Notes: generated by a model not told the origin, from the sequence alone. Numbered from the stretch's first letter, positions 1 through 9,511 are shown. The stretch: DNA of 64,000 nucleotides from Paenibacillus dendritiformis (GCF_945605565.1 NZ_OX216966.1:4642001-4706000); one strand, 5' to 3'. Numbers and translations are program-made.

Positions 1-708
1 GAAGCGGTCCGCCATTTCCAAAGGCCCATACTGGAAATTGTAGCCGATACGCATCGCGTTGTCGATATCTTCTGCCGAAGCGACCCCTTCCTGCAGCACA
101 TGAAGAGCCTCGTTGATGAGAATGCAGCTAATGCGCGTCGTCACGAATCCCGGGGATTCATAGACCATAACGCCTTTCTTCTGCACAACCTCTTCGACGA
201 AGCGCTTCGTTTCGTTAAATGTAGCGTCCGAAGTCTTCAGCCCGCGGATAATCTCCACAAGCTCGACCTTCGCGACGGGATAAATAAAGTGCATGCCAAT
301 GACCCGATCCGGATATTTCGTCGAGCTGGCCAGTTCGGTTAAAGACAACGTGGATGTATTGCTTGCCAAAATAATATTGCTTGGGCAAACCCGATCCAGT
401 TCCGCAAATACTTGCTTTTTCGCTTCCAAATCCTCCGAGATCGTCTCGATGACCAATTCGCATGCTCCCAGTTCCGCCAAATGCGTCACCTTATGTATGC
501 GGGAGAGGATCAGTTTTTTCTCCGCCTGGGTGATTGCCCATTTCTCCAATTGTTTGTCCAGACTCGCTTCAATCATCGAGTAGGCATGATCCAGCTTCTC
601 TGTCGACTTTTCCACCAACAGCACGTCCAAGCCTTTGACAGCAAGCATTTCCGCAATGCCTTGGCCCATTGTACCGCCGCCGATGACGCCGATTTTCTTG
701 AAAAACAT
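1..708 (-). CDS. 3-hydroxyacyl-CoA (3-hydroxybutyryl-CoA) dehydrogenase, C-terminus cut by window edge
   Basis: NAD-dependent oxidation of 3-hydroxyacyl-CoA to 3-ketoacyl-CoA in fatty-acid or butanoate metabolism, cytoplasmic. The frame is open from an ATG at 706-708 to the window edge (236 codons). It begins MFFKKIGVIGGGTMGQGIAE, the Rossmann NAD-binding signature of the family. Further on come VIETISEDLEAKKQ, SNTSTLSLTELA and GMHFIYPVAKVELVEI, the conserved catalytic-histidine region, then SPGFVTTRI at the start of the C-terminal domain. The family is usually about 280-290 residues, so roughly 50 are missing downstream. It could be hbd or mmgB; this cannot be decided from the visible part. 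Confidence 0.9.
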   Translation of the reverse strand, partial: MFFKKIGVIGGGTMGQGIAEMLAVKGLDVLLVEKSTEKLDHAYSMIEASLDKQLEKWAITQAEKKLILSRIHKVTHLAELGACELVIETISEDLEAKKQVFAELDRVCPSNIILASNTSTLSLTELASSTKYPDRVIGMHFIYPVAKVELVEIIRGLKTSDATFNETKRFVEEVVQKKGVMVYESPGFVTTRISCILINEALHVLQEGVASAEDIDNAMRIGYNFQYGPLEMADRF

Positions 709-840
709 GGTTACTTCCACCTTTCCTCCATCTATGCTCTGTATAGTGTACCCGATAACAGGCATTCGTTATCAGTGCACAGGGATCTTAATCTATCATA
801 ACATGAATCCTGAAAATAAAAAGAAAAACCCAGCGTGTTT

Positions 841-2358
841 TCACGCTGGGAATTCCTGACTGTCACATAATAGACACCGAAATTGCTCTCCGCTCAAGTT
901 TTCCTCACGCAGAAGCTGGTGCAAAATGCGCTCGAATGAAGGCTTGCGCTCGCCCAGCAGCGCGTGCGTACGCTCGAAGAGCTGCTCCATGATGACTTGC
1001 GTCTGCCGGGTCAAGGCTTCCGGCGGCAGCTGCTTCAAGCGGACGATGCCCAGCTCCGTCAGGCCGGCATTGATCATCGTGTCGACGATGTTCAGCGCCT
1101 GATCGAAGTCGCCCTGCGAGCCAGTGCTGCGGTTGCCGTAAAAGATCTCCTCGGCCGCCGCTCCGCCGAGCGCAATCATAATCTGTTCCTCCAGGAACGG
1201 CTTCGTGTACAGATAACGCTCTTCCAGCGGCTGATGGCGGACATACCCGAGCGCCTGCCCCCTTGGGCTGAGCGCCACCTGGGATACGCTCCCGGGACGG
1301 ACCACTTCCGCCATAATCGCATGCCCAAGCTCGTGGATCGCGACACGCCGGCGTTCTTCCTGATTCGTCTCCCGGTCGATCTTCTCGCCCATCATCACTT
1401 TATCAATCGCTTGCGACAAATGGTTCGTCGTAATGACATCCGACTCATCCCGCATCGCATAGATCGCGCCTTCGTTCAATACGCTCTCCAGCTGCGCGCC
1501 GGAGAAGCTGAACGTCTCGTCGGCGATCCGCTCCAGATCGACGTCATCCGCCAGCGGCTTGTTGTCGGCGTGCAGCTTCAAAATATGAAGCCGCCCTTTT
1601 TTATCGGGGAGGTCGACCTGAATATGTCGGTCGAACCGTCCAGGGCGCAGGAGGGCGCTATCCAGCATCTCCTTGCGGTTCGTCGCGGCCATGACGAGAA
1701 TGCGCGGACTCATGTCGGCATACAGCCCGTCCATCTCCGTCAGCAGCTGGTTCAACGTCTGATCGTATTCCCGCTGCTGTCCGCCTTCCCGCTTGCCGCC
1801 GATAACATCGATCTCATCGATGAAGATGACGGCGTTCTGCTTTTTCTCTTTGGCTGCGCGCTGCCGCGCCTGCTTGAACAGCTCGCGTACGCGGCCGGCT
1901 CCGACGCCGACGAACATCTCCACGAACTCGCTGCCCGCGACGCCGATGAAGACGGCATCGGCATAATGCGCAGCCGCTTTGGCCATCAGCGTCTTCCCTG
2001 TCCCCGGAGGACCGGTAAGCAGGATGCCCTTGAGCGGACGGATCCCGAACTTCTGAATCGCATCCGGACGAACTAGAAAATCGAGCGCTTCAATTAGTTC
2101 ATTCTTCGCCCGTTCCTGCCCGCCAATCTGCTCGAAGCTTAACGGGGCTACATCCGCCTTGCGCGAATCGCTGCGGGCGCCTCCGTTCGTCACTCCGGCT
2201 CCGCCGCGCCGCTTGACGGCATATGAGAGCACAATTAATACAACGGCAGCCAACACGATCGGAATGATATTCACGCCGCGAAAAGCGAGGAAGATGACGA
2301 TCGAAATCGCCGCTCCGATAGCCGCCTCAGGCCAGCGGATGGACAGTCTGTTCTTCAT
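841..2358 (-). CDS. FtsH-like membrane AAA ATPase/zinc metalloprotease lacking the extracytoplasmic domain
   Basis: ATP-dependent membrane protease of the FtsH/M41 type, 505 residues. Two hydrophobic stretches (about 11-27 and 29-47) are joined by a turn of a few residues, so the extracytoplasmic domain normally between them in FtsH is absent. Walker A GPPGTGKT (116-123), Walker B VIFIDEID (about 177-184), the second region of homology ending RPGRFDR, and the zinc motif HELGH (342-346) with a later GDFDQ supplying the third ligand are all intact, so it should be active. The start overlaps the end of the upstream membrane-protein gene by 32 nt, indicating translational coupling. The canonical FtsH is longer (about 640-690 residues) and usually lies elsewhere, so this is probably a second paralogue. 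Confidence 0.88.
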   Translation of the reverse strand: MKNRLSIRWPEAAIGAAISIVIFLAFRGVNIIPIVLAAVVLIVLSYAVKRRGGAGVTNGGARSDSRKADVAPLSFEQIGGQERAKNELIEALDFLVRPDAIQKFGIRPLKGILLTGPPGTGKTLMAKAAAHYADAVFIGVAGSEFVEMFVGVGAGRVRELFKQARQRAAKEKKQNAVIFIDEIDVIGGKREGGQQREYDQTLNQLLTEMDGLYADMSPRILVMAATNRKEMLDSALLRPGRFDRHIQVDLPDKKGRLHILKLHADNKPLADDVDLERIADETFSFSGAQLESVLNEGAIYAMRDESDVITTNHLSQAIDKVMMGEKIDRETNQEERRRVAIHELGHAIMAEVVRPGSVSQVALSPRGQALGYVRHQPLEERYLYTKPFLEEQIMIALGGAAAEEIFYGNRSTGSQGDFDQALNIVDTMINAGLTELGIVRLKQLPPEALTRQTQVIMEQLFERTHALLGERKPSFERILHQLLREENLSGEQFRCLLCDSQEFPA

Positions 2359-2893
2359 TCGGCCACACCCCCATTGCGGTTCCGTCCAGCGGCAAGAGCA
2401 TCGTCTTGCTGCCTTGCTTGTCCTTCAGTTGAATATAGACATACTGGTTATCCATCTCCGTCACGACTTCCAGGCCCGGCTGGTTCGTCTTCAGCTCCTG
2501 CAGCTTCTTGGGAATATCGCTGTAGTTCCGATGAACCATCGCCTGAGCTACATCGAACATCGCCTGCGACCACCATTTGTCAATCGATGGCGTACTCTTC
2601 TCATTGATATATTCAATCAGCACTTTTTTGCCTTTGGCATACTGTGCAAGATCGGTATTCAGCTTCTGCACCACTTCACGAATATCGGCGCCCGGATCGG
2701 CCTGAATTTGAATCTTCAGCGTATCCGAATGCCAGTCTACCTGATACTTCGTAATCTCGGCATGCTGCCGCATGACGCGATCTACAGGCTGTTCCACATA
2801 CTTCGTCTGATATACGGCCCACCCTCCGAATAAAATACCGCCGGTCAGCAGCATAATAAGCAGGGTCGGCGCAATGCGAATGTTCTTCGTCAT
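2327..2893 (-). CDS. Single-pass membrane protein, unknown function, coupled to the FtsH-like protease
   Basis: 188 residues, starting MTKNIRIAPTLLIMLLTGG. This start follows an AAAGGGG ribosome binding site; a longer in-frame extension to 3028 has no such signal. One transmembrane segment (about 8-28) is followed by roughly 160 mostly polar residues predicted outside the membrane. I do not recognise the family. The gene overlaps the FtsH-like gene by 32 nt. That protease lacks its own extracytoplasmic domain, so this protein may act as a partner or substrate adaptor; that is inference from context only. Confidence 0.72.
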   Translation of the reverse strand: MTKNIRIAPTLLIMLLTGGILFGGWAVYQTKYVEQPVDRVMRQHAEITKYQVDWHSDTLKIQIQADPGADIREVVQKLNTDLAQYAKGKKVLIEYINEKSTPSIDKWWSQAMFDVAQAMVHRNYSDIPKKLQELKTNQPGLEVVTEMDNQYVYIQLKDKQGSKTMLLPLDGTAMGVWPNEEQTVHPLA

Positions 2894-3103
2894 GCCACGA
2901 AAACCCCTTTCTATTCCTGGATATGGCTGAAATTTCAAGTTGGACATATTACTGGCGTGAGTCGAAATCATCTGCTTTGGCTGACAAACGGTGCTAAATG
3001 TGTGCAAGTCATACTTTATATCTATCAATACATGACATACAAGAGTATATCATATTTGATATACGATTACGGAATGTAAAGTGTTCCATGCTTGCCAGCA
3101 CAG

Positions 3104-3156
3104 CAAAAAGCACCGCCTCCCTTCAGCGGCGATAACACGCTGAAGCGAAACGGTGC
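3104..3156 (-). terminator. Intrinsic terminator downstream of tseB
   Basis: On the minus strand, outer stem GCACCG/CGGTGC (ends at 3110 and 3156) encloses an inner stem TTCAGCG/CGCTGAA and is followed by a U-run at 3109-3104. It lies 33 bp past the tseB stop and separates tseB from the ftsH-like pair. Confidence 0.7.
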
Positions 3157-3188
3157 GGTATAGAGGGGCAGGACCAAGTTGCCCTGTG

Positions 3189-3710
3189 CTATTGGTTGGG
3201 CAGACCATAGATCTCGCCCAGCGGAGAACCGTCCGAGAAGGAATAAAACTGATAAAAATACCGGCGCGTCCCTTTCTCGTCCTTGCGTTGGACGAAGGCT
3301 TGCCACACATATTGATTGTCCTTGTATCCGGGCAGCAGACGGACGATGCGGGCATCGGAGTACGCCTGATGAATATTGGCCTTCACCGTGTCCTTATCCA
3401 CGCTGTCGGCTACCGGGATGGAGGTGACCCGATCGGGAAATACCCATACCCAGACGGCTTTCCCTTCCTGGTTGACTCCATTAATGACATAGACAACTTC
3501 ACCCCATATGCTCTTCTCGATGCCGTTCACTTCAGTCAACGGCACTTCTTGCTGCGCGCGCTGCAGGATGTCTGCTTCCTTCTTCCGCTCGTCGGAATAA
3601 ATATAGTTGACGTACATGACCGACGCGGTAATGAATAAGATAAGCACGACGAACGCCAGCACGGCGATGAACCACCGGTTGCGGCGGCGGCGACTGCGGC
3701 TTCTGGCCAT
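3189..3710 (-). CDS. tseB: TseB/YpmB-like DUF5590 membrane-anchored protein
   Basis: 173 residues: a very basic cytoplasmic N-terminus (RSRSRRRRNR), one transmembrane helix (about 13-35), then an extracytoplasmic region. The spacing of the WGEVVYVINGVN and FVQRKDEKGTRRYFYQFYSFSDG segments fits YpmB/TseB (DUF5590, PepSY-like fold). In B. subtilis TseB works with penicillin-binding protein PBP2A in cell-wall elongation. There ypmB sits next to aspB/dnaD; here it follows mtaD (12 bp away) and is closed by its own terminator. Assignment rests on domain pattern and length, so the family is fairly sure and the role less so. Confidence 0.7.
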   Translation of the reverse strand: MARSRSRRRRNRWFIAVLAFVVLILFITASVMYVNYIYSDERKKEADILQRAQQEVPLTEVNGIEKSIWGEVVYVINGVNQEGKAVWVWVFPDRVTSIPVADSVDKDTVKANIHQAYSDARIVRLLPGYKDNQYVWQAFVQRKDEKGTRRYFYQFYSFSDGSPLGEIYGLPNQ

Positions 3711-3722
3711 GCGCTCCTCCCG

Positions 3723-5033
3723 TCAGCGCTCGAGCAGGCGCTCGAAGCACCGCCCGGCTTCAAAGAGAATGCGCTCTTCGTCCAAGGTCAGGCACTGGCC
3801 GTCCTTGACCACTTGGCGCCCATCGACCCACACATGGGCGACGTCTTTGGCGGAAGCCGAATAGATCATATGCGAGACGAAGTCGGTATGCGGCACGAAA
3901 TGCGGCTGGTTCACATTGACCGCCACGATATCCGCCTTCATGCCGGCTTCCAGCAGACCCAGCTTCTCTGCCCGGATCGTCTGCGCTCCGTACAGCGTGC
4001 CCATACGCATCGCTTCGGCCGCCGGCACCGCCGTCGGATCGCCGGATACGCCCTTGTGGATAAGCGCCGCCAGGCGCATCTCTTCGAACATATCCAGATT
4101 GTTATTGCTTGCCGGTCCATCGGTTCCCAGCGATACGGTTACGCCGGCGCCCAGCAGCTCCGGAACCCGCGCAACGCCGGAAGCCAGCTTCAGATTGCTG
4201 CCCGGATTATGGGAGACGGCCACATCATGGCGAGCCAATACTTCGATCTCCTCATCAGTCAAATGTACGCCGTGCGCCACGAAGGAAGGGCGCGAGAAGA
4301 AGCCGAGCTTCTCCAGATGAGCGACGGGGCGCAGCCCGTAGTCCGCGACATTCTGGGCGACTTCCGCCGCTGTCTCCGACATATGCGTATGCAGCGGTAG
4401 ATCGAGATCATGCGCCGCCTGCACGAACTTCTCGATGAAGCCCGGAGGGCATGTATACGGAGCGTGCGGAGCCAGCATCGTCGTAATGCGGCCGTCCGCC
4501 TTGCCGTGCCAGTCGCGGGCGAACTGAACGGCTTCCCGCAGCTTCGCTTCCTGCACGTCTTCCGGGCATAAGCCGATGGCGCCGCGCATCAGGCAGGCGC
4601 GCATGCCGGACTCCTCGACGACCTTGGCCACCTCATCCATATGGTCATACATATCGACGAACGTCGTCGTCCCGCCTTTCAGCATTTCCAGAACCGAGAG
4701 CGCCGTTCCCCAACGGACATCCTCCGCCGTGAATTTCGCTTCCATCGGCCACATTTTCTCTTGCAGCCACGACTGGAGCACCATATCATCGCCATATCCG
4801 CGCAGCAGCGACATCGCCGCATGGCCGTGCGTGTTAATGAGCCCCGGCATGAAGAACAGCCCCTTGCCGTCAATCCGCACCGCCTCGGAAGTATCATACT
4901 CCTGCGGCAAATGTTCTCCCACATAGACAATCATGTCATTTTCAATGACCATCGTACCTGTAACCGCCGTGCGCTCCGCGCCTGGGCGCAGTGACGCAAA
5001 GGTCCCGTTACTAATAATAAGTTTCGTCGTCAT
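3723..5033 (-). CDS. mtaD: 5-methylthioadenosine/S-adenosylhomocysteine deaminase
   Basis: 436-residue amidohydrolase-superfamily enzyme that deaminates 5-methylthioadenosine or S-adenosylhomocysteine to the inosyl compound. Metal and catalytic residues are visible: HxH in NTHGHAAMSL (69 and 71), LPLHTHMSETAAEV, FVAHGVHLTDEE, and SLGTDGPASNNNLDM carrying the metal-binding aspartate and the family signature. Length is typical. Its ATG overlaps the rex stop (ATGA, 5030-5033), so the two are probably co-transcribed, and tseB follows. A related guanine or chlorohydrolase-type specificity cannot be excluded from sequence alone. Confidence 0.88.
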   Translation of the reverse strand: MTTKLIISNGTFASLRPGAERTAVTGTMVIENDMIVYVGEHLPQEYDTSEAVRIDGKGLFFMPGLINTHGHAAMSLLRGYGDDMVLQSWLQEKMWPMEAKFTAEDVRWGTALSVLEMLKGGTTTFVDMYDHMDEVAKVVEESGMRACLMRGAIGLCPEDVQEAKLREAVQFARDWHGKADGRITTMLAPHAPYTCPPGFIEKFVQAAHDLDLPLHTHMSETAAEVAQNVADYGLRPVAHLEKLGFFSRPSFVAHGVHLTDEEIEVLARHDVAVSHNPGSNLKLASGVARVPELLGAGVTVSLGTDGPASNNNLDMFEEMRLAALIHKGVSGDPTAVPAAEAMRMGTLYGAQTIRAEKLGLLEAGMKADIVAVNVNQPHFVPHTDFVSHMIYSASAKDVAHVWVDGRQVVKDGQCLTLDEERILFEAGRCFERLLER

Positions 5034-5677
5034 TCTACCGGAGCTTCCTTTCTCTCATCGGATAAATAATAGGCCAGACTGAACATGTCTGTCGTAAAAT
5101 CGGCCGTATGCACCCGCACATGAGCCGGAACGCGAAGGATAACCGGTGCGAAGTTCAAGATCGCCTCCACACCCGCGTCAACGAATTGCTCCGCGACATG
5201 CTGCGCCTCCGAGGCGGGCACAGTGATGATGCCGATGCGGATTTTATGTTCGCGCACGGTGTCCGCCAGCTCGCTCATCGGCTGCACGCGCAGATTGTTG
5301 ATCTCGGTGCCTACCTTCGACTCCAGCTCGTCGAATACGGCCACAATCCGCATATTGTCCTTCATATAAGCCGTATAGTTGCACAATGCATGGCCCAGCT
5401 TCCCCGCGCCGACGAGACCGACATTAATTATCTGATCCAGCTTCAGTATATGGCGGATTTGTTGAATCAGGTAAGAGACGTCATACCCAATTCCTTTACG
5501 TCCAAAATCGCCGAAATATGCCAAGTCTTTGCGAATCTGGGCGGGATTGAGGTCCAGCTTCTGACCCAAATCCTGTGAAGAAACCGTCAGAACCTCTCGC
5601 TGCTTCAGCTCCATCAGATGACGTAAATAAACCGGCAGTCTGCGAACGACAGCTTCTGATATTTTCAACGTTTTCAT
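5030..5677 (-). CDS. rex: Redox-sensing transcriptional repressor Rex
   Basis: 215 residues. An N-terminal winged helix (LPVYLRHLMELKQREVLTVS, then LNPAQIRKDLAYFGDFGRKG) is followed by a Rossmann domain with GLVGAGKLGHALCNY that binds NADH/NAD+. The C-terminal swapped helix region contains TADFTTDMFSLAYYLS. Rex senses the NADH/NAD+ ratio and represses respiratory and fermentative genes when NAD+ is high. Length and motif order match the Bacillus family closely. Expression is coupled to mtaD by the 4-nt overlap. The window also carries respiratory genes (qcrABC), but I did not identify a confident Rex operator here. Confidence 0.95.
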   Translation of the reverse strand: MKTLKISEAVVRRLPVYLRHLMELKQREVLTVSSQDLGQKLDLNPAQIRKDLAYFGDFGRKGIGYDVSYLIQQIRHILKLDQIINVGLVGAGKLGHALCNYTAYMKDNMRIVAVFDELESKVGTEINNLRVQPMSELADTVREHKIRIGIITVPASEAQHVAEQFVDAGVEAILNFAPVILRVPAHVRVHTADFTTDMFSLAYYLSDERKEAPVE

Positions 5678-5712
5678 ATCTATTTCGTTGCCCCCTCATC
5701 GCTCTTACACGC

Positions 5713-8568
5713 CTATTTTTCGTGTTCGCTTAACCACGCTTCGATTCTGGGCACCAGCTGCACATTGGCCATGTGCTCCATCTTCGGCCCAGGAAGCGAA
5801 TATAAGAAATGTTTGCCGTAGCTCGTCTCAATGACCCGCGTATCGTATACGATGACGATGCCTTTGTCCTGAGCGGTCCGCACAAGGCGTCCGAAGCCCT
5901 GCTTGAAGCGGATGACCGCCTGCGGAACCGAATATTTGCGGAACGGGTTCTGCTTCTGGCGCTTCAGCCGATCGCATTTGGCTTCGACGAGCGGGTGGTT
6001 CGGCGGCTGGAATGGCAGCCGGACAATGGCGAGACAGGTGAGCGCGTCGCCGGGTATGTCGACCCCTTCCCAGAAGCTGCTCGTACCGAGCAGCACGGAG
6101 GCCGGCTGCTCCCGGAAGCGGCGCGTCAGCTTGCTGCGGTTCCCGCTGTCGATGCCTTGGCCCAGCACCTGGATGCCGCTTGCGCTCAGCGCTTCCTTCA
6201 GCGGCTCGTACACATCCCGGAGCATGCGGTACGAGGTGAACAGGACGAGCATTCTGCCGCGCGTGACGAGCGCCACATCCCCGATCGACTTCGCGAGCGT
6301 CTCATTGAAGACCGCGTCGGATGAGCCTTTGACGCTGGGGAAATCACGCGGGATAACGACCAGCGCCTGCTCCCGGTAATTGAACGGGGAAGGCAGAATG
6401 ACCGTATGCAGCCTGCCGTCGTTGGCGGCCTCCGTCAGCCCGATTTGCTCCTGCACGAACTGGAAGGACTTATCTACGGACAGCGTGGCCGAAGTGAGGA
6501 TGACGCTCTTCTTCGGCTCGAAGAAATAACGGTTCAGCGCGTCGCTCACGTCAACCGGCACGGCGTACATTTGCAGCGACTTGAACTTGAACTGCGTGTT
6601 GCCCTCCATCCAGTAGACCGTCTCCGGATCCGATCCTTGCATGAACAGCCGGAAATCGTCGCGGACCTGGCCTACATCCTTCAGCAGCCCGCTAATATCG
6701 ACGATGACGCCCTCCAGCTCGTCGTCATCGGCCTCTTTCCACTCATTGACCAGCTTCTCGCCCGAGCGCACGATATCGCTGAGACGGGTGTGGATCGATT
6801 TCTCCAGCTCTACCGCTTCGGGCCAGCTCTCCGGACGCTCGCCGGCCGGGAGGCGCAGCACTGTCTGCCCGCCCTCGAATTGGCCGGCTTCCCCGGAAGG
6901 AAGCAGCTGATACAGCATGTCATGCAACCGATCCCACTGCTCCTTCACATCGACGATCTGCTGCAGCAGCTTATCGATCCCTTCGGCCCAGATAAGCGCT
7001 TTCTCATGGCCTGACAGCCGGAGCCGCTGTTGAAGCACGACAAGAGCGCCGCTCTTGCTGTCTTTGAACAGCCGGGTAAGCGGGTGAATGAGTGAAAAAT
7101 ATTGCAAATTCGTCCCCAGGTGCTTGCCGGCCGTCTCCTCGAAATGATGCGCCTCGTCAACGACGAGATGCTCATAGCCCGGCAGCAGACGATGGTCCGC
7201 CATCACGTCGGTAAACAATAACGAATGGTTTGTAATGACGATATCGGAGAGGTTCGCGTTATTTTTGGACCGGTGATAGAAGCAGCGGCGGAACCAAGGA
7301 CAGGAACGGTTCAGGCAGGAATCGCTGTCGCTGGATACCGAATCCCAGAACTCGGGCCCTTTGTGCACGAGATGAAGCTCCTCGTCATCTCCATGCTCCG
7401 TCCGGCTAAGCCATACGAGCAGCTGCGCTGCTGTAATGCTGTCATCTCTTGCGTGAACGAACTCTCTGTTACTTATTTTATGTTCAAATTTACGCAAACA
7501 CAAATAGTGACTGCGGCCTTTTAGTATCGATACTTTGAACGAAAAAGGAACAATCTGCTCCAGAAGCGGCACATCGCGCTGTCTCAGCTGCTCCTGCAGG
7601 TTGATCGTATGGGTGCTGACGACCACCTTCTTCTCATGAAGAACGCTGTGATACAGAGCCGGCAGCAAATAACCGAGCGACTTGCCCGTTCCCGTCCCGG
7701 CTTCAATCAGCAAATGCTTGTCCTCATCGAGACATTCCATCACTTCGTTGAACATCTGCTCCTGCGAGGCGCGAGGCTCATAATGATCAAGCATCGCTTC
7801 CATCCGCTGCTTCACTTCATCAAGAAATTGGCGGAACGACTTCCCGGACAGCGGATTGTCTGCGGACACGTCGCGAGGCGGCGGCGTGTCGGTCCAATCG
7901 TCCTGCTTGAGCATCAATTGGCGGTGGGGGAAGTAGCCTTCCTCCTCCCAGCTTGCCATATTCCGCTCCCGCTCGCTTAGCTTCTCCGCCAGCAGCCACT
8001 TCAAATCGCGTTCTTCGTGATCCCCGAACACATCGACGATGCCTTGCAGCGTAAGCAGAGGCAAGTCATCAATGGCTTCCATGCAGCGGCGGAAGATGTC
8101 CGCTGTCGCAAGCGCATCGCTGTCCGCCTGATGAGGCCTGTCATGGGCAATGCCGAAATCATGAGCTACGGAACCTAGCTGATAGGAAGGAAGCGAAGGA
8201 AACAAAATACGAAGCAGTTCGATCGTGTCCAATATCCGTCCGGTGAATGGCAAATAACCGGTCTGTTCCAGCCCCTGCCGCAAATATTGGTAATCGAAGC
8301 CGACATTGTGGCCGACCAGGACCACGTCGCTCAGCAGCGGCACCATCCCGGTCATGGCCTCGTCCAGATCTGGCGCATCCTGAACATCCCTGTCGGAGAT
8401 GCCCGTAAGATTCGTAATGAATTCGGGTATGCTTACCTTCGGACGAACCAGGGTGTGGTATTGTTGTTCTACGTTCAGATCATGCCCCAGAACGACAAGG
8501 CCAATCTGTATAATTTCATCGCTGGGCTGATTGCCCGTCGTCTCAAAATCCAACACAGCAAATCTCAT
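5713..8568 (-). CDS. dinG: DinG-type helicase with N-terminal 3'-5' exonuclease domain
   Basis: 951 residues. The first ~170 form a DEDDh exonuclease domain (DFETTG at 7-12, LVGHNVGFDYQYL, RPHQADSDALATADI). The rest is an XPD/DinG superfamily-2 helicase with Walker A EAGTGTGKS, DEAH box VVDEAHH, and the C-terminal motif FKQGFGRLVRT. A cysteine cluster near CLRKFEHK and SCPWFRRCFYH lies where DinG proteins hold an iron-sulfur cluster, but in Gram-positive exonuclease-fused forms that cluster is often absent, so its presence is uncertain. This long fused form is typical of Firmicutes. In B. subtilis dinG follows panD; here a TPR gene lies between them. Confidence 0.93.
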   Translation of the reverse strand: MRFAVLDFETTGNQPSDEIIQIGLVVLGHDLNVEQQYHTLVRPKVSIPEFITNLTGISDRDVQDAPDLDEAMTGMVPLLSDVVLVGHNVGFDYQYLRQGLEQTGYLPFTGRILDTIELLRILFPSLPSYQLGSVAHDFGIAHDRPHQADSDALATADIFRRCMEAIDDLPLLTLQGIVDVFGDHEERDLKWLLAEKLSERERNMASWEEEGYFPHRQLMLKQDDWTDTPPPRDVSADNPLSGKSFRQFLDEVKQRMEAMLDHYEPRASQEQMFNEVMECLDEDKHLLIEAGTGTGKSLGYLLPALYHSVLHEKKVVVSTHTINLQEQLRQRDVPLLEQIVPFSFKVSILKGRSHYLCLRKFEHKISNREFVHARDDSITAAQLLVWLSRTEHGDDEELHLVHKGPEFWDSVSSDSDSCLNRSCPWFRRCFYHRSKNNANLSDIVITNHSLLFTDVMADHRLLPGYEHLVVDEAHHFEETAGKHLGTNLQYFSLIHPLTRLFKDSKSGALVVLQQRLRLSGHEKALIWAEGIDKLLQQIVDVKEQWDRLHDMLYQLLPSGEAGQFEGGQTVLRLPAGERPESWPEAVELEKSIHTRLSDIVRSGEKLVNEWKEADDDELEGVIVDISGLLKDVGQVRDDFRLFMQGSDPETVYWMEGNTQFKFKSLQMYAVPVDVSDALNRYFFEPKKSVILTSATLSVDKSFQFVQEQIGLTEAANDGRLHTVILPSPFNYREQALVVIPRDFPSVKGSSDAVFNETLAKSIGDVALVTRGRMLVLFTSYRMLRDVYEPLKEALSASGIQVLGQGIDSGNRSKLTRRFREQPASVLLGTSSFWEGVDIPGDALTCLAIVRLPFQPPNHPLVEAKCDRLKRQKQNPFRKYSVPQAVIRFKQGFGRLVRTAQDKGIVIVYDTRVIETSYGKHFLYSLPGPKMEHMANVQLVPRIEAWLSEHEK

Positions 8569-8635
8569 TATCTGTTAATTCCTCTCACCGTTTCTGTTCT
8601 TAGCATAACAGATGATCGGCCATTTGGAAATGCAC

Positions 8636-8680
8636 AGAGGGAAACATCTGTGCGTATTTTTTACGTACAGGTTTCCCTCT
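8636..8680 (-). terminator. Perfect 10-bp inverted repeat after the TPR gene
   Basis: AGAGGGAAAC (8636-8645) and GTTTCCCTCT (8671-8680) pair perfectly, with a smaller internal hairpin. It begins 4 bp past the TPR gene stop. The U-tract is poor, so it may be a weak terminator or an mRNA 3' stabiliser. Confidence 0.5.
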
Positions 8681-8684
8681 CTGG

Positions 8685-9317
8685 TTACGGCATGTGAATC
8701 CACTCACCGCCATATTGCAAATGATCGCCATCCGACAGACACGCTTTCAAGTTCAAAACAGGCTCTGGCAGTGAAGGATCAAGCAGATGCGCTTTGCTGA
8801 AGTATTCCTTCGCTTTGGAAAGATCTCGCTGCTCGGCGCTGATGCACCCCAAGGCATTGTAAGCGATCGCTTTGAGGCATTTGCTCTCGGTCAGAGGAAT
8901 GATGAGTTGAAAATGATGTCCCGCTTCCTGATTCCGGCCCAGATGCAAATAACTCATGGCCAAATAAATGCGGCTGTCGATATGGTCCGGCCTTATCGTT
9001 GCCGCCGCTTCCAAATGCTTGACGGCTTCATCATACATCATCAGCATGTAGTACCCCTGACCGCGCTGGAACGGATCCGTAAAATCGGGCAGTGTCGGCT
9101 GCGGCTGCGCCTCGATCACGTCGTTAGGACTGTGCGGACGCAGCGAGGCGAGCTTCTCCTCGAACCGAAGCCACTCCTCCACGATGTAATCGCTCATGGT
9201 GGACAGCACCTTCAATTGCCGGTCCAATTCCTGCTTGCGCTCTCCCGTCGATTGGGGATACTGGCGAATTAACTCATCCAGCACTTCATTCATCGTCGCG
9301 AATACTTGTTGCAGCAC
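8685..9317 (-). CDS. Tetratricopeptide-repeat protein
   Basis: 210 residues with no signal peptide. The N-terminal ~85 residues are acidic and helical (MLQQVFATMNEVLDELIRQY). The C-terminal part carries about three TPR units: GQGYYMLMMYDEAVKHLEAA, IYLAMSYLHLGRNQEAGHHF and ALGCISAEQRDLSKAKEYFS. This suggests a cytosolic protein-interaction scaffold. Partners are unknown. It is inserted between dinG and panD relative to the B. subtilis order, and has its own gap on both sides, so it is probably a separate transcription unit. Confidence 0.8.
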   Translation of the reverse strand: MLQQVFATMNEVLDELIRQYPQSTGERKQELDRQLKVLSTMSDYIVEEWLRFEEKLASLRPHSPNDVIEAQPQPTLPDFTDPFQRGQGYYMLMMYDEAVKHLEAAATIRPDHIDSRIYLAMSYLHLGRNQEAGHHFQLIIPLTESKCLKAIAYNALGCISAEQRDLSKAKEYFSKAHLLDPSLPEPVLNLKACLSDGDHLQYGGEWIHMP

Positions 9318-9511
9318 GATTCCATCCCACCTTTACGAGTGATGCGTATCGTCTTCATAACGGATCTACGTTCATTGTGTGTTAAGGGGGTGGATTTCAT
9401 TCCGCGCTCCAACGTTTACCCAACGGAGCCTGGCGCTGTCAAGAGCCTGGCCTTGTCCAGAGCGAAGCGTGCCGTTGTTCGCTGTCTGGGCTGCGCGCCG
9501 TTTCGAACCGA

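Noticed and set aside
964..2076. 370-codon plus-strand frame opposite the FtsH-like gene
   Set aside because: It mirrors the protease on the other strand, has no homology to a known family, no ribosome binding site, and its length is explained by high GC codon bias.
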